DNA of 64,000 bases. Origin: Polyporus tsugae (Eukaryota; Basidiomycota; Agaricomycetes; Polyporales; Polyporaceae). The notes under the pieces were generated by a model. The model saw nothing but the letters and a program-made list of their open reading frames with translations. It was not told where the DNA came from and ran no database searches. Position numbers and translations under genes: made by a program. Numbering within the stretch: the stretch's first letter is position 1; each line of letters starts with the position of its first letter. The stretch lies in NCBI GenBank assembly GCA_024305745.1, contig JAHRBS010000006.1:1552501-1616500 (forward strand). Reading direction: 5' to 3'. Shown here in pieces: positions 47,830 through 58,990 of this stretch.

Positions 47830-48435
47830 CTCTAACTTACATCGGTAGCATATGTCTACCCGAGGAGTGTTATCGCGCTCTCGGGTGCAGGCCTCGACCT
47901 CACCCGAGTCTTTGGCTGCGCTTTGCTGAGGCGTTTGACAATCGTCGGCGGCGACACGGCGTCCCACACAACATATGGAGGATATGTTCCGCACCTCTTT
48001 GCGGGCCTTTCGCCTTCCGAGTCCGGAGTCGTTGCGGGCAAGTACCCCTTCGATGGCAAGGCTCGATCCTTTCAAGAACCCCTTCGTCATGTTGTTGCAA
48101 CATCTCTCGCGAAGCAGTCCGTCGGCCGCGTATCCGGAGTTGGGGGCAATTGGAGTGAATGGGCGGGCTACCGATGTCGAATTCGTCGACGCGGTAGTCG
48201 AGTGCCTTCAAAGCCGTTCGGAAAGGGGACTAGTTTTTCCGAGGCTGGAGATGCACCTAAGAGGGGTTTGGGAGGACTTAGACAAGATGACGTGCATTCT
48301 GGAGACAACTGCGAGGTCTCGTGTCCGAGTACTTCGTGCAGCGAACTCTCTGAGACGATCGTTATTAAATTCCGCAAAAATACGGTGCCCGCGAGTTGTT
48401 GTATTGACTGGTATTCCGACAGGGTTCCATAGATC
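47830..48435 (+). pseudogene. F-box gene relic (duplicate B)
   Basis: This corresponds to about the last 490 bp of the F-box gene at 14097-15647. Matching pieces in different frames are the segment around DLTRVFG/LRRLTIVGG, then PSPESLRA, then EFVDAVVECLQSRSERGL. The first two thirds, including the F-box itself, are deleted although the promoter-side sequence (47575-47830) remains. Frameshifts near 47880 and 47990 break what is left. Confidence 0.75.
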
Positions 48436-48574
48436 CCATGCCAGGTCTCCCGGCGGATATTTTCATGTATAGGAAATCCCGTGACGTCGTTCCGGTGACC
48501 GATCAGGAGGCTTCGGGTCCTTCAAGTTCTCCCAGACTTGGCGCATCATTCACACAGCGGAGCCCCCTATGACC

Positions 48575-48582
48575 TATATAAA
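48575..48582 (+). promoter_or_regulatory. TATA box of the ADH gene
   Basis: TATATAAA lies 44 bp before the ATG at 48619 and only 14 bp before an in-frame ATG at 48589. Transcription starting about 30 bp downstream would exclude the upstream ATG, which supports 48619 as the start. Confidence 0.5.
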
Positions 48583-48618
48583 TGCGACATGGCCGGAGGT
48601 CGACCAACTGCCGCTAGG

Positions 48619-50349
48619 ATGAGGGCGATTCGTTACTACGGACCTGGAGACATTCGTCTCGACGAGATTCCTGAGCCTCAAGTAGGAGCGCAGCAGGTCA
48701 AGATTAAGGTATGGCTTTCCTCTACCTGCCTCATCGCGCCGTTACTCAGCGATGCCGTTGTTTAGGTTGCATGGTGAGTTTGAGACTACTGTGCGTGTCG
48801 ACTGAATACTCCATTTGGGTTTGCTTCAGGAACGGCAGTATGTAAACCCACCACAATGCTTCGTTCGGCTGACCCGAGCAAATCTGGCTTACAGTATGCG
48901 GTTCCGATCTACACTCGTATTCCAGCATCTTGCCTGTCTCGCCGACCCTCACCAAGCCTCATGTCGTCACTAAGGAGACCCTTCCGGTGGTAATGGGTCA
49001 CGAGTAAGCGCAGCATCCCCTATCATGGCCCGCCCAAATTCCCTGATACCATGTTCACAGGATGTCGGGTACCATTGCGGAGGTCGGGTCGGGGGTGAAC
49101 ACTACCCGTCTGCGCGTTGGGCTGAACGTGGTCGTGTACGTGTGCCCGAGGATCGATATTGACGTCTTATCGAAGCGCGCTGATGACATCCAACAGAGAG
49201 CCCCTTCTCTCGTGTAGAAAGTCGACCTGCCCGTTTTGCCGGGACGGGATTCGGAACGTCTGCCCTCATACCACATTCATCGTGAGCAACTGTGAGGAAT
49301 CGAATGACGTCTGGAATTTTAACGCGATGCGATGCAGGGGATAGGTGGCTGTGGCGGGGGTTTGGCCGAGTATATCTCTGTCGATGAGGACCTCGTTCAC
49401 GCCTTGCCCGAAGGTATACCTTGTGAGTAGTTCCTGTTTTATATTCCTGTATTAATAGGCTCACAACGAACGCAGTGGACGTCGGCGCCCTAATGGAGCC
49501 TTTGGCTGTCGTTTGGCATGCCGTCAAGCGATCAAACATGCGAGCTGGCGATAAAGTCCTTATCCTCGGTGCTGGTCCCGTAAGTCACATCGTGGGTGTG
49601 GTTTAATGGGAAGCTGACGGCGTTCCCTAGATCGGTCTTCTCGCCGTGAGGGTCGCACGGTGCGTCATCATGTCTGAATGCGCTATATTTGTACTGAATC
49701 GCTGTGGTTAAAATCTTCCTAGCGTATTCGGGGCTTCCTGGGTCTCAGTATCCGAGCCTGCCTTGAAGAGACAGGAGCTCGCGATCTCCCAGGGCGCAGA
49801 CGTCGTCTACGATCCGACCTCTCCGTGTGTCGACGTCCCCGCCGCCGTGCGCCAAGCGACGGGAGACCGCGGGGCCGACGTCGTTCTCGACTGTGCGGGT
49901 AATCAACGCACACTGGATACCGCCTTCCAGGCCGTCCGTCCACGAGGAAGCGTGGTCAACGTTGCTGTCTGGGAGGATAAACCGGTGCTCGACATCGATG
50001 CGATCACGTACAAGGAGTTCAAATTCACTGGTGCGTTTGGAGAGATCTCTCGAGTCGGGCGAACCTCCCAATCTGACCAAAGTCTCACAGGTGTTCTTGC
50101 ATATGACCGCATCCATGCTGAGATGTTAGAGGCTGTGGCCGCCGGAATGTTCGATGGGTTGGAGAACTTGATCACGCGTCGGATCACGCTGGAGGACTTC
50201 GTGGAGAAGGGCATCAAAGCGTTGATCCATGAGAAGGACGAACATGGTGAGTGCCTTTCTCTGGGAAAGGTGGCGTTAGATACTAATCTATTCGATCCGC
50301 AGTGAAGATCCTGGTTCGACCGGATCCATGGAGACCTAGCCGTTTGTGA
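48619..50349 (+). CDS. Zinc-dependent alcohol/2,3-butanediol dehydrogenase (MDR family)
   Basis: Twelve exons: 48619-48708, 48766-48773, 48830-48837, 48895-49003, 49061-49135, 49197-49281, 49338-49422, 49476-49579, 49631-49659, 49723-50030, 50091-50246, 50303-50349; 367 residues. The N-terminus MRAIRYYGPGDIRLDEIPEP is typical of butanediol/sorbitol-type dehydrogenases. Catalytic zinc ligands are in NGICGSDLHSY and VVMGHE; a structural zinc site reads CRKSTCPFCRDGIRNVC, with x4 instead of the usual x2 between the first two Cys. The NAD(P) loop is LGAGPIGLLA. Exons 2 and 3 are 8-nt microexons. It oxidises or reduces a secondary alcohol/ketone pair; the exact substrate is unknown. Copy A of this gene is a pseudogene. 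An in-frame ATG at 48589 would add ten residues. Confidence 0.88.
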
Positions 50350-50552
50350 CGGAAAGACTTGTATTTGTAGAAAGCGCAACTAGTATTCGAATGTCCGGCG
50401 GTCTATTTGAAGCCTTGTTGAAGTAAATGCAAGAAGAGCAGTTGCTTGTAGCCACGAGACTAAACGATATCACTTGCCGCTTCGCCACCAATATTAATAG
50501 TCCAGTCCCAGTTTCCAAACCTAATCATGAAACAGCGTCGTCCTATGCTTTA

Positions 50553-53145
50553 CTAGACCGCCAACTGCTCCAAAACAAAAACCACCATCCCGACCATTGC
50601 CGCGAGCAGGACGACAAGGTTGCTCGGACCGTTTGCCGCCGCCCTGTTCTTTGGTGTAGCTGGCTTGCTCGAAGGAACTGGCAAGTTCGTAATGGAAGCA
50701 GCACCCAGCGTGGCGGTCGCGATGAACTGATCCCACGCAGCCACCGTTGCGCTCGGGATCGTGTACGTCCCCTCCGTCTTCGCAGACCCATAGAAGATCT
50801 CGTTCCCGCCCGCTAAGTACTCCTTCCCCAGCGTCACGTTCTCTCCGCCGACCACCGTCCCGTCCCCGAGCACTGTCCCGTTCGGGTTGTCGCCCAACAC
50901 GAACTCCCGCAGGAACACCAGCGCCTGCGCTGGCCTCCATTGCGGCACCATATGCCCCGCCCCCTCAAATAGCACGTACGTCAGGTTCCTCTCCTGGTGC
51001 ACGATACCCGCAAACGCGCCATCGTCGTCGAACCAAGGAGTCGCAGGTTTCTTTGTGAAGCCTTGTATTCCCCCGAATGTGATGTTCTGGATGATGACCT
51101 CCGTGCCATGGTGCGGGATGTCCGAGTCATCATTGCCCGAGTAGAACACGAACGGGATCCCCCGCGCGGAGGCGTTCGCGAAGAGTGGCGTGAGGAAAGC
51201 GACAGGCTCGACGGACGGGTCCCCGCGCTGGTTCCCGATAGCCCGGTCGTAAGTGGAGTTGAAGGGATACTTGAAGCGGCTGGTCCAATTTTTCGAGGTC
51301 GGGGCGTGCAACGCCGAGCGGACCACGTCGTTGTTGAAGAAGGGTGACGCGTCTCTGGGGGGTTCCGGGTTCGTTGCGTCGGGGATGTCGTAGGGGTTGA
51401 CCCGGCTATGCTCTGGCCCGAGAAGCGTCAGTATGTGCAGATGGAGTAGTGATGGATCGGGTGCATACTCCATGGCATTGTGAAGTTGAGAGCATAGTCC
51501 CACATCTCGTCGAAGATGTCGCAGCCGTACCATGGGTTGAGGGTGCCGCTGTTGATACGTTCAGCAAGGTCTCGCTTCCACTGGGATCTCTGATGTTTGT
51601 CATGCTCGGACCCTTTGACTGAGGTACGGAACCCACGCGAAGCGAACTCTTTCAGCGGCGACTTGTGATGCGAGGGTGGATCCACCCTTGACATTCTATC
51701 GTCACGGAGGGTGATTCGCAGCCCCGGAGTCGTGTCTAAAGTTGGGAAATTTCCGCCAGTTTGCGGATATGTCAAGTTCAGATCGAAGCCGCAGAGGTGG
51801 TGTCTGTTAGTGTTAGAGGGTCTATGTCAGGATTATGGGATACTATAGGCGATGCAAGTCTAACTCACTGCGCCCTGAAGTAGTTGAAGACATCCTCATC
51901 ATAACCAATGATGGCGGGATAGGTCTCAAGAATATTGAGCTGATAAATATTGTTAGCATTTGATTTGCAGGATGACGGATTGAACAACATACGACTGGCA
52001 GCTCCCGCACTGTCGTGACTGATCCCAACAAGCCGTTTCCAATGGCTACTTTGTGCAGGTTGACCGGAGGGTTCGACTCGGAGAAGATATGCTTGACGAT
52101 GTAGGACTGCAGCGCTCGTTAGCTTTCCTACTCCGTGACTAGGGTTATAATTGATGACACCGACAATAAATGTTCCCCCATAGCTCTCGCCTATTAGGTA
52201 GAGCGGCCGCGTGGCGAGGCTGGGGAAGATACTGACAAGGTTCGTCAAGAAACCGACCTAGGCATGGGTGTCAGAATATGACCGAAGCAAGTAAATATCG
52301 AATGGCGACCCACAAAGTCCACTCCCATCTGGTCCTCGTCCGCGACTGTGAGAGGTAATGGGTCGGGATAGGCGATATAAAAAGGGCAAGCTGCACATAC
52401 TGTATCCTTGCACATCAGCCGTCGAGTAGCCGGTGCCTAAACAAGAGGTGAGGGTGGTGGCACCAACGCAGTACGGTGCCGTACTTGCCTACAGGTTGGT
52501 CCATCCATATGACATCCGCCAGAGTATTCCAGCTGAAAGGGTTGGCTTCCCACGAGCGATTGCTCGTTATTAGGACAGGCCCATTCTGAGGTAAGGTGTA
52601 AGTGTTCGTTATTCTGACCACTCTGGCGGAGCGCGCACTTCTTGGGAAAATCCGAGCATGCTTGAATCCCCTGGTCTGCGAGAGGATGAATCAGGAACTC
52701 GATCGTCTCAAACCATTGTAGGATACTCACCCTCCCTGGAGCCAAATGATCCAAGGATCAGTGTTGTTTTCGTCCGCAGGCGTGGTAAGAGTGCCATTCG
52801 CTCCCTGACGTTCGAAAGCCCAGAAGAACAGGGTGTTGTTTGGGTGGCCTGGCCGGTTCACAGGTATGTTCCCAGCAAAGCTACGTGATAGCGCGATGTG
52901 TTCAAGGCGTGGTAGGGGATCCTTGACTTCGAAATCTACATGTTACACCATCAACCTTAGTTGTGACACACATGCCTATATTCGGAGATGTAAGAACACT
53001 CACAGTCCTGCCAGTCAGGGCCGAAAGGTGTCGCGGGTTGGCCGGGCCAGGCATGGGCAAAAGAGTTGGGCGGCGCGCGCGCGACGACGTGGCTTCCCCA
53101 CAAGGTGCCGAACAAGCAGAGCAGGGACATGCTTGCCATGCTCAT
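50553..53145 (-). CDS. Serine carboxypeptidase S10, probably GPI-anchored (copy B)
   Basis: Eleven exons (53145-53004, 52935-52731, 52675-52639, 52585-52489, 52436-52401, 52345-52314, 52257-52165, 52106-51993, 51939-51869, 51803-51469, 51412-50553) encode 673 residues. Features: signal peptide, WLQGGPGDSSMLG, nucleophile GESYGGTF, FYSGNDDSD and GAGHMVPQWRP, and a hydrophobic C-terminus suited to GPI processing. Exon lengths equal copy A except exon 10 (+3 nt). Intron 4 is GC-AG, as in copy A. The donor of intron 7, directly after the catalytic-Ser exon, is GTCGGT where copy A has GTGAGT; weak splicing there would frameshift the protein just past the active site. Confidence 0.87.
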
Positions 53146-53771
53146 TTGCAGTCTAATATGGACGGGGATTAGAAAGCGGTCTGGGCTCGAGAGAGGTGGT
53201 CGAGGGTGGTCGAGGGTGGGTGTGGTAGGGGCGGAAGAGGGTGGGTATCACGGTCGTCGTCGGACAACGATACACGTGTGACGGAGACGAACAGAAGATG
53301 TCTCAATCTGGGGCGAGAGACTCCATAACGGGAGTCCGGAGGTTGTGAAGGCAGTGAGACGCTCCGGACGAACCATCTCCGGTCTTCTCGTCACCCATCG
53401 ACTCCATTGTTGCATGGTCTACCTGAGGCAGACAGCGATGATCGTCAGTGTCAGTGAAGAGACGGGGCGAAGACACTCACGTACGTATTGTCGAATTCTG
53501 ATGCCTTCCACATCGACCGAAAGTACGGACATCAACTAGCCAATGATCGGAAGTACTGAAGATTAGATTACGGTTGGGCGCAGAGCGCGATAGCTACAGT
53601 GTCGATACATATCAAGCGGTACATTCAGCAATAGAGGGGCGACGACAGCACAAATCACAGACAGCAAGATGAAAGATGCTCCGAAACGAGAGGCTAGAAA
53701 TATCACGAGACCAAGGGAGCAGTGGCGAATAAGCATAAGAGTCCTACCAGTTTTGTTCCGGGGTATCGCTG
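53146..53771. other. Intergenic, tail of duplication copy B
   Basis: Contains the carboxypeptidase B promoter, with a short imperfect GGTGGTCGAG repeat near 53195, and the 3' flank of SCC3. No gene is seen. Confidence 0.45.
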
Positions 53772-56700
53772 TCAATGGCGAACACGCTTTCGTCGGATCT
53801 TCACCTCAGACGCCTCCTCAGCGTCGTCATCGTCGTCGATGCCGTTTGTGGTGGCATCGGCCATTTCTTCATCCTCCTGTTCCTCGTCATCGGACCGTAC
53901 GCGCTTGCGAGACGCCTTCGGGGTCTCAGGGTCTTCGGACTCTTCCGGCTCCTCCGGTTCTTCAGGTTCTTCAGGCTCCTTTGGAGGGGCCGATCCTCGA
54001 TTAGATGAAAGTGGTGTAGAAGACTTGGACTGTCGCGCAGATGTGGGGGATTGCGTCCGGACGGGGGATTCTTCACGTGCTCCCTTCGCAGGAGAGCCCC
54101 GTTGCCGCACGGGGCGTGGTTTCGGTCTTGCCTTCGGAGTGGTAGTTGCAGCAGCAGCTTCCTGTTCGTCTTCTGTGACTCCAGGTTCACCTTCAGAAAA
54201 TCCTCCATTCTGCGCTGCGCGACGGGTGGGATTCCGTCGCGCGGGCTTGTCGGCGTTGCCGTTGACCATCATGTCTTCTACTTCGCTCGCCTCGCCGCCT
54301 TCTTCGTCTGTGGTCACAAGCTCGGCACTCTTAGCATCCTTGCGCTTGCGACCCCGACGACCGGGACCTAGACCAAAGGTGTAAGGGTGAAGGGCCATCG
54401 AGAGGTCTCACAGGTACACACCTTTTTCCTTCGTCAACGCCGCTGAGAGCTTCTTCTCGTAGGCACGATAAGGCTCCCATGGCTTGGAAGTTGGGGAGAT
54501 CTCCAGCTTCGACTGTGCGATGATATTATCCAGATGCGCTTTGCTGAATCCGATCGCATAAGAGGGAATGGATGGGCTGAGAGAGAATAGTAAACTTACA
54601 TCTTGAGCGAATCTTGGTTATCGATCGAGGATAGGAGGGGCTGGAGGACGCGGAAGAATAGGATACATTTGTTCCTGGTCTTCTTGTTCTTCGCATTCTC
54701 GTAAGCGGCGAGGCGTTTACCAACCCAGTTCAGGCTCATTGTGTGGATGTCGACGACGTATTTGGGATCCAGTCGGCGAACGACGGCGAGTTGAGCCCCA
54801 CGGATCATCAGGCAGGCGGAGAGCGCCTTCCCAAGCGCGATAGCATGATCGCCTGTGTGGGCCACAGACTCGAGATACAGCGTGAAAGACTGCATGACAG
54901 CAATTCATTATCGTGCAGCCTGTCAAGCGGATATTCAGACTCACCTCCTGGAGGGCTTGACAAACGACGACAACGACGGTCTCGCCGTTGTCTTTGTACA
55001 TACCCTCCTCACGCAGTATTTCGATAATGACTTTCGAACAGAGGTCGAAGGTCGGACCGAGACGGCCGTGATGCGCGAGGATCGTTGCGGCATGGCGGAA
55101 GTGAATGACCCCGGCACGGATGGCACGCAGGAAGGTGGTGACGACGCCAATGAAAACGTACTCCTTCTCCAGCTGAGTACGAGTCTCTGCGCGAGGGGCT
55201 GCTATCTGATCAGCATGCGAATAAGCATGGATAGGTAGAGAGGCACGTACCTGGCACTGGAGCCTTCACAGCCGCCTTTCCTTTGCCACGGCCCTTCTTG
55301 CCCTTCGGCTGTTCCTCCGGCTCGGGTTCCTCCTCTTCGTCATCTTCTTCTTCACTGCTTCGATGGTCTTCGGGATGCTCTTCAGTAATCTCCTCAGAAT
55401 AGCGCTCAATCTCGGCCTGAACAAAGCCCGCACAACGATATTGCACCTCATCATCAAGAGACAAAGGCAACGCTGCAGTGGGCAGTCGACTGCCGTCTGG
55501 TGCAGTGATCTCCGTTGCGCAGAAGAGAATGTGCAAAGTCAGCAACCCTTGGAACGCCTGTAGACCCCCAAAACATTAACAGACATTCGACGCAACCCTT
55601 TGAAAACGACGCACCGCTCGTCGTACAACTTCTACCGTGTTTGATTGAGTGCCGACCGCGAACTCGACCAGCTTCTCAAGAAGAGACTCTCGCTCCTCCT
55701 TAAGCTTGTCGCGGAACTGGATTTCGTCTGGAGAGAGTTCTACCGCCGCCGGAAGGCTCCGAGCTTTCCACATAATATGAAGTGTGAGCAGTTGCAATGC
55801 GCGGTCGACCATCTGCATGCCCAGACGTTAGATGGCCTCCTGCCTAAAGGTAAGGAACACATGCCGTCTCTTCCTCCTTGTATCCGAGTCGGCCGCGTTC
55901 CGCGAGGGCGCTCACGATGTCCCACGCGCTGCTCTGCTTGCCGCCCTCGTCCTCCTCCATCCATGACGTCATGTCGCGTATGCCCGACAGCGCGGCGAGG
56001 CGCGCGCAAATTGCACCCAAGGAGAGCACCTCGTCCTCCGTGAAAGTCGCGACCTCGATCTCGTCGCGTCCCGCGATAGCATCCCGCAGCGAAGTCGACA
56101 GCTCGTCCTCGAGCTCCAAGATCTTCATGCTGTTAGTCTTCGACAGGCTCGTCGTCTCCATCATCCGCCGGATCGTCGCGACGGCGTTCGCGAGCACGAC
56201 CGGAGAGGAGTGCGACAGGAACTGCTTCGTCACGTCTTCCCACAAACTCGAGTACGCCTACACATCATAACTCGTTAAACTCGCCAAACTCGCGCCACCG
56301 CGCCACACACTACGCACCGTCACCATCCGCATCTCGAGATACATGTCTAGGTTCATCAGCTGGGGTATGAGCAGGACGTCTGATATCCTGCTCTCGTCCG
56401 TCTGATGCTTGACGAATAGCCTCGGCAACGCCTTGATCAATGCTCGCGTGACATCCGACAGCGTTGTGTCCTCGTCGCCCTATACACCCCCATTAGCAAT
56501 ATGCAAAGACGGCTTGAATGAGTGACGTACCTTCTTCGCGGTAACAGAGGCAGCGTCTGCGAGCGCCTTCCGAAGAGTCGCGACAAGCATCTCAACGAGG
56601 ACCGCCTCCTCGACCTCCTCCAGGCGATATATCTCATCCACAGCCTCGTCAGACGCGGCCTGCTTGCCTTTCGATCTTGAAGTGGGCCGCCCTTCGCCAG

Positions 56701-58749
56701 CCGCAGAGTGGTCGAGTAGCAACACGTCAAGCAGCGTCTCCCAGTCGCGCACCGGCTCGACCTCGTCCCACAGCGCCTCCACAACAAGCGCAGTGCGTCC
56801 TTTCGGGTTATGGCCGACGAGCGACGCGACCTCCTTCGCGCGGACGCGCTTCGAGGTCCCTTCACCCAGGTCGCTCTCATCGTCTCCATCTCCATCTCCA
56901 GTTGACTTGTCCAGCGCACGGCCCCAGTTGACCAGGAGCACGCCGAGCGCCTTGACGCCAGCACGACTCTTGTCCGTGTCTGAGGGTTTCCTGCCGACTA
57001 ACCGCTCGTCCACCGCCTCCTCCCACACGCCTTTCACAAATCCACTGACCGCCCTCCGGACCCGGGGCTCCTCATCAAACACAAGCAAGCAAAGCTTCTG
57101 CCGCTGCTCGTCCTCTAGCAGCCCGTGCCCGTCGATGGTTTGCAAGACTTGCACGACCGCCACGCGCACATTGAGCTCGATGTCGCCAACGGCCATCTCG
57201 ACGAGACGCGGCTTGAAGCGCTCGGTGAAGTGCTGCAGTGCGGCTGCGCCGATGTACGCTGTCTGGTCATACGCCAGGGCGAGAGCGCGCACCGCCTCGA
57301 GGCGGACCTGCGTCTGCGCGTCGGACAGCACCCACCCAACGTAGCGCAGGTATGCGCCGTCGAGGAAGTGCGCCGGGTACTTCTTGAACCATAGGCCCAT
57401 CGCGCGCACGCACTCTGCGCGAATGTTTGGATCAAGATCGCGGTAACGATGCACGAAGACGCTATGTGTACGTAGTTAGCGAAAGCGGTGTGGTTAGGAG
57501 GACGTGAAGCACTTACCCGTCCACGAACTCTTTCAGAAACTCTGCTAGCTTCGAGCGACGCTCACGGACCTCTGCGGCCTTCTTCTCCAGTTCGGCGTCG
57601 CGCGCACTGCCCGCCTTCCCCTTGTTGCCCGCCGCCTTTCGCTTCCTCTCTCCTTCACGTTGCCTGCTGACGACCTCCGCCTCCTTTTCCACGGCCGCAG
57701 CGACGTCACAGAGTGCGGTCTCGACCTCGAGCGCGATGACGGTGGCGGTATGGCGGAAACTGCGCAGCTGGGACGATGACATGGCAATGACCCAGGTTTG
57801 GAGCGTTGGCATCAGGTCGGAAGTATACAGGGAGCCGAGCTCGGCTGAGGAGATGATGAGCCGTTCGAGGAACTCGGAGAGCGACTTGCGGAACTTCTTG
57901 AAGATGGGCAGCTTGGATGTCAAGGGATATATTGGGGTGTCGTCCTGCCAGCAGCATTGGAATGGTGGTCTTGTGAGCGACTCAGGTTACTCACCTTCTT
58001 GAGAATCTCGGTGAAATCATCCAAGGCGTCCACCACACCATCGTAATCGACCGCTCTATCTTCGTCAACCGAGTCGTTACAACCACATGAACGCAGAATG
58101 CAGTTGATGAGGTCTGCAAGGCTCTGCCCAGGGGTGCTGGATAGCGATTCGAGGAAGTCTTCTGCTGTTGACTGCAACGCCGCGGCAGGGTTCATAATGG
58201 CATCTTCGCCACCAACGTTAACCATACCATCGGCTCAACAGTCTGACTAGACACGTACTAAATAGCGCATTGTCGCCAGAAATCTTGCTGTCCCGAGCCA
58301 CCTGCTCCGCGTCGAACTCGCCCTCAGCGCCGGCGGGTTGCTTGCCCTTGCGCCCGGCGGTTTTTCTCGGTTTTGGTGGCCCAGGGGCCTTGGTCGCTGG
58401 CTTCTTGGCGGCTGTTCCCTTGGGTGCACGCGGTTTCTTGGGCGCAGGGGCTGCCTTGGCCTTGCGTTTCGAAGGAGCCTTAGCCGGTTGTTTTGGCGCG
58501 CCGTCCTCGTCGTCCGCCTCGTCCTCGGTTAGCGCGAGGTCGGAGAGCTCGCTCAACGCGGCATCCTGGCCGGTTTCCTCGTCGCTCGTCGCGTCGGAGC
58601 GTTTGCGCTTGTTGAGTATGGAACTGTCGACTGCGACGCCGTGAGGCTCCGTCACCGACAAATAGCTGTGATTGGGCCGTACCTGAGACGAAATGGGTTG
58701 CCTGCTTCCTCTCGCGCTGTGATCGTCGCGGTTCTGCGGCGTCGGCCAT
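53772..58749 (-). CDS. SCC3: Cohesin subunit SCC3 (STAG/SA family)
   Basis: Thirteen exons (58749-58683, 58630-58259, 58203-57995, 57944-57517, 57461-56531, 56479-56318, 56257-55865, 55812-55615, 55557-55251, 55201-54945, 54889-54600, 54543-54422, 54367-53772) encode 1443 residues. SCC3 binds the Scc1 kleisin and DNA and is needed for sister-chromatid cohesion. The basic N-terminus (AT-hook-like KKPRAPKGTAAKK) precedes the STAG domain (LTSKLPIFKKFRKSLSEFLE...) and HEAT repeats with the conserved VFVHRYRDLDPNIRAECV and RAMGLWFKKYP. The C-terminal tail is rich in Glu/Pro (EEPEEPEEPEE) and ends RKRVR-type basic. Intron 7 is GC-AG. Intron 1 is placed so that the acceptor at 58631 restores the frame. 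Confidence 0.9.
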
Positions 58750-58990
58750 GGTGGCGACGGCGGGGGTGAGAGAGGGGATGGGGGATGGGGGTCAAGACGC
58801 GCCCCGCGCGCGACCGTGTTCCCAATCTAGGTAGGCACGTGACCCATTCTCCGCCTTGGCGCCGGAGAGCACGGCGAGCGCGCCGAGATTTCCCTCCTGC
58901 GGCCACTTCGAAGTTCGGCCACTCATTTTCCTCTCTTCGTCCACGCTCCCAGTTTGACTACTAGAACGTTCGCTAACGGTGCCGGGAGGC
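58750..58990. promoter_or_regulatory. Bidirectional promoter SCC3 / RSC7
   Basis: Only 241 bp separate the divergent start codons of two chromatin genes. No individual element is assigned. Confidence 0.6.

Larger units (their letters stand above)
47575..53165. repeat. Segmental duplication, copy B (F-box relic / ADH / carboxypeptidase)
   Basis: Collinear with 13840-19415. The F-box promoter region, the F-box 3' third, the ADH, the ADH-carboxypeptidase spacer and the whole carboxypeptidase are shared. Copy B lacks about 1.06 kb of the F-box coding region that copy A has, and copy A lacks about 0.9 kb of ADH that copy B has. Confidence 0.8.
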
